Part shown: positions 57,423 to 64,000 of the stretch, piece by piece | How the letters are laid out: every line of letters starts with the position of its first letter | How positions within the stretch are numbered: position 1 is the stretch's first letter | From: Stutzerimonas decontaminans | Lineage (GTDB): Bacteria; Pseudomonadota; Gammaproteobacteria; Pseudomonadales; Pseudomonadaceae | Length of the DNA: 64,000 bases | Direction of reading: 5' to 3' | NCBI RefSeq assembly: GCF_000661915.1 | Contig: NZ_CP007509.1 | Location: 248,001-312,000, forward strand | Translations under genes and position numbers: made by a program | Notes under the pieces: generated by a model | Seen by the model: the letters and a program-made list of their open reading frames with translations, nothing else | Told to the model about the DNA's origin: nothing | Database searches by the model: none

Positions 57423-57463
57423 CGCCGGGGTAGTAACCACTCGGACAAAGGGACGTGGCCAGC

Positions 57464-58000
57464 ATGGCTGACATGCAAACGCCGTTTCAGCAGCTGCTGG
57501 AGCTAGATAAGCGATGCCGCCTGTACGCGGCAGGCCTGCCTTCTCAGCAGGAAGCCGTGCAGACCTGGGGAGGGATCGGCTTCCGTATGGGGGGGCGCTT
57601 GTTCGTCGCTCCGATGGGAGAGGTCGGCGAAATTCTTCATGAGCCGCGTTACACCCTTCTCCCTGGGGTCAAGAGCTGGGTCAAGGGTGTGGCAAACGTC
57701 CGCGGCCGGCTCCTGCCGGTGATGGATCTTTGTGGCTATTTCGGCTTAGAGCTTTCGCCTCTGCGCAAGCAGCGCAGGGTGCTTGTGGTCGATCACCAGG
57801 AAGTGTTCGCGGGGCTGACTGTCGACGAGGTCTTTGGCATGCAGCACTTCCCGGTAGAAGCTTTCTCGGAGGAATTGCCTCCGATAGAAGCATCTATTCA
57901 ACCGTTTATTCATGGTGTGTTTCAGCGCGAGCAGCCCTGGCTGGTCTTCAGTCCGCACGCACTGGCTACGCATCAGGCGTTTTTAGACGTCGCTTTTTAG
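57464..58000 (+). CDS. pilI: CheW-like adaptor PilI
   Basis: 178 aa from the ATG at 57464 ([11 protein letters not shown]), the length of P. aeruginosa PilI; a GTG three codons earlier (57455) is possible. CheW fold: [42 protein letters not shown] and [10 protein letters not shown]. It links the receptor PilJ to the kinase ChpA. Confidence 0.95.
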   Translation: MADMQTPFQQLLELDKRCRLYAAGLPSQQEAVQTWGGIGFRMGGRLFVAPMGEVGEILHEPRYTLLPGVKSWVKGVANVRGRLLPVMDLCGYFGLELSPLRKQRRVLVVDHQEVFAGLTVDEVFGMQHFPVEAFSEELPPIEASIQPFIHGVFQREQPWLVFSPHALATHQAFLDVAF

Positions 58001-58076
58001 TTGTAGGTGGGTCGACCAAGGTCGGCCTTTTGGTTCTTGGATGGAAGCGCACGGGGGTCCAGGCGGGGGCCGGATA

Positions 58077-60128
58077 ATGATCAGAAAAATAGATGCTAAT
58101 GCTTTGTTGAGCGGGGTGCGCAGCAATACGCTGACCACCGGTTTGTTCGTTGTGCTGGTCGTTTCGATCGTATTGCTGTTCGCGAACTTCGCTTACGTCA
58201 ATACGCAGGCGGATCACGATAACGAGTACATCGCTCACGCAGGAGAGCTGCGCGTACTGTCCCAGCAGATCGCCAAGGATGCCGTGGAAGCGGCGACTGG
58301 CACGCAGGAGGCGTTCGCGTCTCTGAAACAGGCCCGTAACGACTTCAACCAACGCTGGGCTTATCTCTCGCAGGGCAACGAGAGCATCGGTCTGCCGGCC
58401 GTGCCCGAGTCACTGCGCGCTGAGGTCAGCGCGGTGGAACAGGACTGGAGCACGCTGCGTCGGGACACCGATGCCATCCTTTCCAGCGAACAGACCGTTC
58501 TTTCGCTGCACCAGGTAGCCAGTACCCTGGCTGAAACCATCCCGCAGCTGCAGGTCGAGTATGAGGAAGTCGTCGACATTCTTTTGGAGAGTGGCGCACC
58601 GGCAGCTCAGGTTTCGGTAGCCCAGCGTCAATCCCTGCTGGCCGAACGTATTCTCGGCTCGGTGAACAAGGTGCTTTCCGGTGACCAGGACTCCGTTCAG
58701 GCAGCCGACATGTTCGGTCGCGATGCGAGCCTGTTCGGTCGCGTTCTGAATGCGATGATCGAAGGTAACGTCGCTATGGGCATTACCGCTGTGGCCGATG
58801 AAGAAGCGCGGGATCGTCTCTCTGAGATCGCAGAGCTCTTCCAGTTCGTATCCGGCTCGGTGGATGAAATTCTCGAAACGTCCCCTGAGCTGTTCCAGGT
58901 GCGCGAATCGGCGAACAGTATCTTCGAAGTTTCCCAGACCTTGCTGGACAAGACCTCTGCGCTGTCGCAAGGCCTGCAGAGTCGTGCCGATGCGCGTTAT
59001 CTGAATACCATCCTCGGCTATGTGCTTGGTGCCCTGGCACTGGCTTCCATCATTCTTATCGGTCTGGTGATGGTTCAAGAAACACGTCGCCGTCTGAGCG
59101 AAACCGCCGAAAAGAACGAGCGTAACCAGGCAGCGATTCTGCGCCTGCTGGACGAAATCGGTGACCTTGCTGACGGTGACCTGACGGTAGCCGCCACCGT
59201 AACCGAAGACTTCACCGGTGCGATTGCAGACTCCATCAACTACTCCATCGACCAGCTGCGTGAACTGGTAGCCACCATTAACCAGACCGCTGTTCAGGTG
59301 TCGGGTGCGGCTCAGGAAACCCAGGCGACAGCAATGCATCTCGCCGAGGCGTCGGAACACCAGGCGCAGGAGATCGCCGGTGCCTCTGCGGCAATCAACG
59401 AAATGGCCGTTTCCATTGACCAGGTATCGGCCAACGCCGCGGAGTCTTCGGCGGTAGCGGAACGCTCGGTTGCCATCGCCAACAAGGGTAACGAGGTGGT
59501 GCACAACACCATCACTGGCATGGATAACATCCGCGAGCAGATCCAGGACACGTCCAAGCGGATCAAGCGTCTCGGTGAGTCGTCGCAGGAGATCGGTGAC
59601 ATCGTTAGCCTGATTAACGACATTGCCGACCAGACCAACATCCTTGCACTCAACGCGGCGATCCAGGCATCCATGGCCGGTGACGCAGGTCGCGGCTTCG
59701 CGGTGGTAGCGGACGAAGTACAGCGCCTGGCAGAGCGCTCTTCCGCAGCGACCAAGCAGATCGAGGCGCTGGTAAAGACCATTCAGACCGACACCAACGA
59801 GGCGGTCATCTCGATGGAGCAGACTACCTCCGAAGTAGTGCGCGGTGCTCGCCTGGCGCAGGACGCCGGTGTGGCACTGGAAGAGATCGAGAAGGTATCC
59901 AAGACGCTTGCGGCGCTGATCCAGAACATCTCCAACGCGGCACGTCAGCAGGCTTCTTCGGCCGGCCACATCTCCAACACCATGAACGTGATCCAGGAGA
60001 TCACCTCGCAGACCTCGTCGGGCACCACGGCTACGGCCAAGAGCATCGGAAACTTGGCCAAGATGGCCAACGAGATGCGCCATTCCGTTTCCGGCTTTAC
60101 CTTGCCGGATGCTCCGGATCAGGCCTGA
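58077..60128 (+). CDS. pilJ: Methyl-accepting chemotaxis protein PilJ
   Basis: 683 aa from the ATG at 58077. Two membrane helices (about 20-40 and 320-340) flank a large periplasmic domain that contains PilJ-type four-helix regions; a HAMP-like linker follows, then the signalling domain with [17 protein letters not shown] near its tip. PilJ senses surface contact or pilin and feeds the ChpA kinase. It follows pilI by 76 bp. A long antisense frame exists but is a shadow. Confidence 0.97.
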   Translation: MIRKIDANALLSGVRSNTLTTGLFVVLVVSIVLLFANFAYVNTQADHDNEYIAHAGELRVLSQQIAKDAVEAATGTQEAFASLKQARNDFNQRWAYLSQGNESIGLPAVPESLRAEVSAVEQDWSTLRRDTDAILSSEQTVLSLHQVASTLAETIPQLQVEYEEVVDILLESGAPAAQVSVAQRQSLLAERILGSVNKVLSGDQDSVQAADMFGRDASLFGRVLNAMIEGNVAMGITAVADEEARDRLSEIAELFQFVSGSVDEILETSPELFQVRESANSIFEVSQTLLDKTSALSQGLQSRADARYLNTILGYVLGALALASIILIGLVMVQETRRRLSETAEKNERNQAAILRLLDEIGDLADGDLTVAATVTEDFTGAIADSINYSIDQLRELVATINQTAVQVSGAAQETQATAMHLAEASEHQAQEIAGASAAINEMAVSIDQVSANAAESSAVAERSVAIANKGNEVVHNTITGMDNIREQIQDTSKRIKRLGESSQEIGDIVSLINDIADQTNILALNAAIQASMAGDAGRGFAVVADEVQRLAERSSAATKQIEALVKTIQTDTNEAVISMEQTTSEVVRGARLAQDAGVALEEIEKVSKTLAALIQNISNAARQQASSAGHISNTMNVIQEITSQTSSGTTATAKSIGNLAKMANEMRHSVSGFTLPDAPDQA

Positions 60129-60189
60129 CTTGAGCAGTGCGGCAGTCATTTGATGGCTGCCGCCGATGATCACGAGCGAGGGGCAGGGC

Positions 60190-61056
60190 ATGCAGCCGAG
60201 GTTTGACTGGGCATTGGAGCCCTTGGCCGATATGTCGCCGGCGGAACTCCATGACTGGCAGACGCTTCTCGAAGAGCGTTCCGGCATGGTCGTCAGCGAA
60301 CGCAGACGCAGCTTCCTGCAGGCCAATCTGAGTGCTCGCATGCGCGAGGTCGGTGCTCCCGACTACGCCAGTTACTACCGTAAGGTCACTTCTGGTCCTC
60401 GTGGTGCGGTTGAGTGGTCGACACTCATGGACAGGCTGACCGTGCAGGAAACACGTTTCTTCCGGCACCCCGCCTCTTTTGAGCTGCTCGGTTCTTATCT
60501 GGGCCAGCGCATCGAACAGGGGACGCCTGGGCGGCCCCTGGCGTTGTGGAGCGTAGGTTGCGCAAGTGGAGAGGAGACCTTTTCGCTGGCCATGGCCACT
60601 GCAGAAATACTGGCCGGGCGCGACTCCGATGGGGGTTTCGGGGTTACCGGAACCGACATCAGCTTGAGCGCTTTGGCCAAGTCCCGTGCAGGGATCTACG
60701 GCGCTCGCAAACTAGAGCAGGTCGAGCCGTCGCTGCGTGAGCGTTATTTCCTACCGCTGCCCGATGATCGTTTTCAAGTTATTCCTGCCCTGGCTGCACG
60801 TGTGTGCTTTGCAAGGCTCAATGTGCTGGAACTGGCGAGCTCGCCTATCTCCGGCATGGACGTCATTTTCTGTCAGAACCTACTGATCTACTTCCGCCGC
60901 TGGCGGCGTCGAGAGATCCTCAATCGCCTGGCGGATTGCCTGGCGCCCGGAGGATTGCTTGTGATCGGCGTCGGGGAGGTGGTCGGTTGGCAGCATTCGG
61001 AATTGCTTCCGGTGGCCAACGATCAGGTTCTGGCTTTTACCCGGAAAAGTTTATGA
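60190..61056 (+). CDS. pilK: Chemoreceptor methyltransferase PilK
   Basis: 288 aa from the ATG at 60190; an ATG at 60166 is in frame but has no ribosome-binding site. CheR family: RERSG-type EERSGMVVSERRRSFLQANL, RLTVQETRFFRHPASFELL, the SAM motif LWSVGCASGEETFSLAM, and VIFCQNLLIYF. It methylates Glu residues of PilJ. Its stop overlaps a possible chpA start by 4 bp. Confidence 0.96.
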   Translation: MQPRFDWALEPLADMSPAELHDWQTLLEERSGMVVSERRRSFLQANLSARMREVGAPDYASYYRKVTSGPRGAVEWSTLMDRLTVQETRFFRHPASFELLGSYLGQRIEQGTPGRPLALWSVGCASGEETFSLAMATAEILAGRDSDGGFGVTGTDISLSALAKSRAGIYGARKLEQVEPSLRERYFLPLPDDRFQVIPALAARVCFARLNVLELASSPISGMDVIFCQNLLIYFRRWRRREILNRLADCLAPGGLLVIGVGEVVGWQHSELLPVANDQVLAFTRKSL

Positions 61057-61067
61057 GCGGAGTCGCT

Positions 61068-64000
61068 ATGGGTGATCGGCACGATTATGTCGCCCTGGAG
61101 TGGGTGAAGGGCGAGATTGCCGAAACGCTTAAGCAGGCGCGTCAGGCCCTGGAGGCGTTCGTCGAGAATCCGCAGGACTCGACGCGCATGCGCTTTTGCC
61201 TGACCTATGTGCATCAGGTTCACGGCACTCTGCAGATGGTGGAGTTCTTTGGTGCTGCGTTGCTCGCCGAAGAAATGGAGCAGCTGGCGCGAGCGCTGCT
61301 GGACGAGCGCGTGACCAACCAGGGCGAAGCGCTTGAGGTCATGATGCAGGCCATCCTGCAGTTGCCCGCCTACCTGGATCGCATTCAGAGCGCTCGCCGC
61401 GATCTGCCGATGGTGGTTCTGCCGCTGCTCAATGATCTACGTGCCGCTCGCGGTGAGAAGCTTCTTTCCGAAACCAGCCTGTTTTCACCTGATCTGTCGG
61501 GGCGAACCCCAGCACTTTCCCAGGAGTCGGTCGAGCGCCTGCGTACGGAAGAGCTGCCGGCACTGTTGCGTAAGCTGCGTCAGATGCTGCAGGTCGCGCT
61601 GGTTGGAGTGATTCGCAACCAGGACCTGCCAACCAATCTCGGCTACATGGCTCGCGTATTCGCCCGTCTGGAAATGCTCTGCAAGGATGCGCCCCTGGCG
61701 GCGTTGTGGCAGATCGCATCGGGCATGGTCGAAGGTCTTGCCAGTGGTGGCGTTAGCAATGGCACCTCGGTCCGCACCTTGTTGCGTCAGGTCGACAAGC
61801 AGCTCAAGCGGCTGGTCGAGGAAGGGGCTGACGGTCTCAATCAGGCTGCGCCGGATGAGCTGACCAAGAACCTGCTGTTCTACGTCGCTAAGGCGCCGGG
61901 GCAGACGCCGCGCATTCAGGAGCTCAAGCAACTCTACCGTCTCGACGAGGCGTTGCCCGACAGCGCTGTAGTCGATCAGGAGCGTGCTCAACTGGCGGGC
62001 CCTGACCGCGGTGCGATGCGCTCGGTAGTAGCTGCCCTTTGTGAGGAGCTGGTGCGGGTGAAGGACAGCCTGGACCTGTTCGTACGCAGCGATCGCAAAG
62101 TCATTTCCGAACTGGCTAATCTCGAGGCTCCGCTCAAGCAGATAGCCGATACCTTGGCGGTGCTCGGCTTCGCGCAGCCACGCAAGATCATTCTCGACCA
62201 GATCGTCCTCGTCCAGTCCGTAGCGCAGGGGCAACAGGCGCCTGACGACGCCGTGCTGATGGACATCGCCGGTGCGCTGCTTTATGTCGAGGCTACCCTT
62301 GCAGGCATGGTCGGCGGCCCCGCGGAGGAGCGTAGTGAAGCGAGCCACCTGCCGACCACCGACGTCGCACAGATCCATCAGCTGGTGATCCGCGAAGCGC
62401 GCAATGGATTAGAGCAGGCCAAGGACGCGATCATCGAGTTCATCGCCTCCCAGTGGAACCACGAGCATCTTGCCCGGGTGCCGGAGCTGCTGACACAGGT
62501 TCGTGGCGGTCTGGCAATGATTCCCCTGGAGCGCGCCGCGGGCTTGCTAGAGGCGTGCAATGGATATATTCAGGACCAGCTCCTGGCGCGCAAGGCCGTG
62601 CCTGACTGGCAGAGCCTGGATACTTTGGCCGACGCGATCACCAGCGTCGAGTACTACCTGGAACGCCTGTCCGAGGACTGCGGTACTCAGGGCGATCTGA
62701 TCCTGGATGTTGCCGAAGATAGCCTGCAGAACCTCGGCTACTCGCTGGGCCGGGCGCAGTCGCATCAAGACGAGACTTCGGCGACCGTCGAGGAGCTGGT
62801 CGACCCGCTGGACGAAATCGAAGTGTTGCCTGAAGAGCCGGACGCCTCCCCAAATGCGTTCGACTTCGCTCCGAACGTTCAGGAAGACTTCCAGCCTTCC
62901 GCGGAGCCCGAGCTGGCGAGCGAGCCGCAACCGCTGTTGGAACGCCATGTAGAATTCAATGCCGACGCTGGGGAAGCCGAAGCAGAGTCCGAATGGGTAC
63001 TGGAAGACCTGTCCGGCGAAGAGGAAATTGTTTTTAGCCTGCCTGATGAAGTTCAGGAGCATGAAGCGCCGACTGTTGTAGCTGAAGAGGAATTTGCCCT
63101 GAGCGACTGGAGCGAGGCGCAGGTCGCCGAGCTCGGTCTTCCAGACGTGACGCTGCCGGAATATTGCGAATCGGAGGCAACGCCGGTTGCTGAGCCTGAG
63201 CCGGCGCTTAGCTTGGAGCAGGTCATGGCGGCACCAGTGGCTGCCATCAATCCGCCGGCCCAGAACGTTCCGTTGAGTCTCCTGCCGCCTCCAGCGGACG
63301 AAGAACCGGTCGATGAGGATCTGCTGGAGGTCTTCATCGAGGAAGCTGCGGAAGTTCTGGAGGCGATAGGCGAGCAGCTGCCGCGGTGGTTCGCTGACAC
63401 CGACGACAAGGAGTCGTTGGGCGAAGTCCGCCGAGCATTCCATACGCTCAAAGGCAGCGGCCGGATGGTGCGTGCGCTGATTATTGGCGAACTGGCCTGG
63501 TCCATCGAGAATCTGCTCAACCGGGTTTTGGATCGCAGCATCGAGGCAACCGATTCGGTCAGGCAGGTGGTGACGGATGTCGTCGCGCTGATGCCGGTCC
63601 TGGTCGAAGAGTTTGCGGCCAAGGCCCAGCGCCAACGTGATGACGTCGATCGACTCGCTGCTACAGCACATGCGCTGGCCAAAGGGCAGGCGGTGGTGCT
63701 CTCGCAGCCCGAAGAGGCGCCCACGGCGCCAGTAGTCGAATCGTTGCCAGCTGCATCGCCCCAGAGGGATGACGATGCATTGGACCCCCAGTTGTTGGAG
63801 ATCTTCCGCAACGAAGCTGAGTCCCATTTGAGCACTCTGGTCAGTTTTCTTGCCGATTGCGCCCAGCGACTCCCGCAGCCGGTCACCGACGCGTTACAGC
63901 GCGCGCTGCATACGCTCAAGGGCAGTGCGCATATGGCTGGCATTCTTCCGGTCGCGGAAATCGCGACACCGCTGGAAAAGATGGTCAAGGAGTTCAAGAC
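61068..64000 (+). CDS. chpA: Chemosensory hybrid histidine kinase ChpA (partial, 3' end outside window)
   Basis: The first 977 or so residues are present. I use the ATG at 61068 (MGDRHDYVALEWVKGEIAET), preceded by GAGCGGAG; ATG 61053 overlapping pilK is the alternative. The N-terminal 500 residues are helical with FimL-like repeats (HQVHGTLQMVEF near 50). A long acidic linker (about 590-750) precedes HPt modules with phospho-His792 (HTLKGSGRMV) and His948 (HTLKGSAHMAG). Further HPt, kinase core, CheW and receiver domains would lie beyond the window. It is the central kinase of the Pil-Chp system. Confidence 0.96.
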   Translation, partial: MGDRHDYVALEWVKGEIAETLKQARQALEAFVENPQDSTRMRFCLTYVHQVHGTLQMVEFFGAALLAEEMEQLARALLDERVTNQGEALEVMMQAILQLPAYLDRIQSARRDLPMVVLPLLNDLRAARGEKLLSETSLFSPDLSGRTPALSQESVERLRTEELPALLRKLRQMLQVALVGVIRNQDLPTNLGYMARVFARLEMLCKDAPLAALWQIASGMVEGLASGGVSNGTSVRTLLRQVDKQLKRLVEEGADGLNQAAPDELTKNLLFYVAKAPGQTPRIQELKQLYRLDEALPDSAVVDQERAQLAGPDRGAMRSVVAALCEELVRVKDSLDLFVRSDRKVISELANLEAPLKQIADTLAVLGFAQPRKIILDQIVLVQSVAQGQQAPDDAVLMDIAGALLYVEATLAGMVGGPAEERSEASHLPTTDVAQIHQLVIREARNGLEQAKDAIIEFIASQWNHEHLARVPELLTQVRGGLAMIPLERAAGLLEACNGYIQDQLLARKAVPDWQSLDTLADAITSVEYYLERLSEDCGTQGDLILDVAEDSLQNLGYSLGRAQSHQDETSATVEELVDPLDEIEVLPEEPDASPNAFDFAPNVQEDFQPSAEPELASEPQPLLERHVEFNADAGEAEAESEWVLEDLSGEEEIVFSLPDEVQEHEAPTVVAEEEFALSDWSEAQVAELGLPDVTLPEYCESEATPVAEPEPALSLEQVMAAPVAAINPPAQNVPLSLLPPPADEEPVDEDLLEVFIEEAAEVLEAIGEQLPRWFADTDDKESLGEVRRAFHTLKGSGRMVRALIIGELAWSIENLLNRVLDRSIEATDSVRQVVTDVVALMPVLVEEFAAKAQRQRDDVDRLAATAHALAKGQAVVLSQPEEAPTAPVVESLPAASPQRDDDALDPQLLEIFRNEAESHLSTLVSFLADCAQRLPQPVTDALQRALHTLKGSAHMAGILPVAEIATPLEKMVKEFK

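Noticed and set aside
58410..60341. 643-residue minus-strand ORF opposite pilJ
   Set aside because: Shadow of the pilJ coding region; codon pattern belongs to the plus strand.

Overview
This 64 kb window looks like core chromosome of a pseudomonad. High GC, Pseudomonas-type families and gene order all fit. The order mutM, ggt, ferredoxin, coaD, lao genes, rsmD, M16 peptidases, ftsYEX, rpoH, mtgA, thiSG, trmB, hemW, rdgB, metWX, yggT, proC, yggS, pilTU, pyrRBC', ruvX, yqgE, tonB, gshB, pilGHIJK-chpA is, from memory, close to the P. aeruginosa PAO1 PA0355-PA0413 region. The arc operon, a sensor kinase/GGDEF-EAL pair and a dynamin-like gene break that order, so a P. stutzeri-like (Stutzerimonas) strain is plausible but unproven. 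I saw no rRNA, tRNA, CRISPR, insertion sequence or prophage.

Layout. 1-8066: rRNA methyltransferase (partial), PfpI/DJ-1 protein, HDOD protein, mutM, a small secreted protein, a Na/Pi-cotransporter-like protein, ggt, ferredoxin and coaD. 8172-12543: a lao-type long-chain alcohol/aldehyde oxidation operon with a divergent TetR regulator; a perfect 16-bp palindrome lies between them. 12555-21843: YheT hydrolase, hypothetical, rsmD, two M16 peptidases, the ftsY-ftsE-ftsX overlap operon and rpoH behind sigma-E-like and sigma-70-like promoters. 21870-31396: CHASE hybrid kinase, PAS-GGDEF-EAL protein, mtgA, DUF423, thiSG, trmB and a DUF1329 protein. 31402-36272: arcDABC arginine deiminase operon with a well-placed ANR-type promoter. 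36445-45538: orphan ORF, DUF3392, then metX-metW-DUF4426-rdgB-hemW, a dynamin-like GTPase and yggT-proC-yggS. 45605-50417: pilTU, a two-gene radical SAM/DUF4130 cassette behind a very strong LexA-type palindrome, and a duplicated-TM2 membrane protein. 50494-56369: pyrR-pyrB-inactive pyrC, ruvX, yqgE, a tonB3-like gene and gshB. 56606-64000: the Pil-Chp chemosensory cluster for twitching, with chpA running off the end.

How the genes fit together. pilT/pilU (retraction motors), the tonB3-like protein and pilGHIJK-chpA bear on type IV pilus twitching. ftsY/ftsE/ftsX with rpoH join membrane targeting, division and heat shock. The arc genes give ATP from arginine when oxygen is short. The lao genes oxidise fatty alcohols. 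Candidates for undescribed biology are the SOS-boxed radical SAM/DUF4130 pair, the dynamin-like protein inside the met/pro cluster and the stem-loop-rich metX leader. Start sites were chosen by ribosome-binding sites, overlaps and remembered family N termini. No database search was possible.
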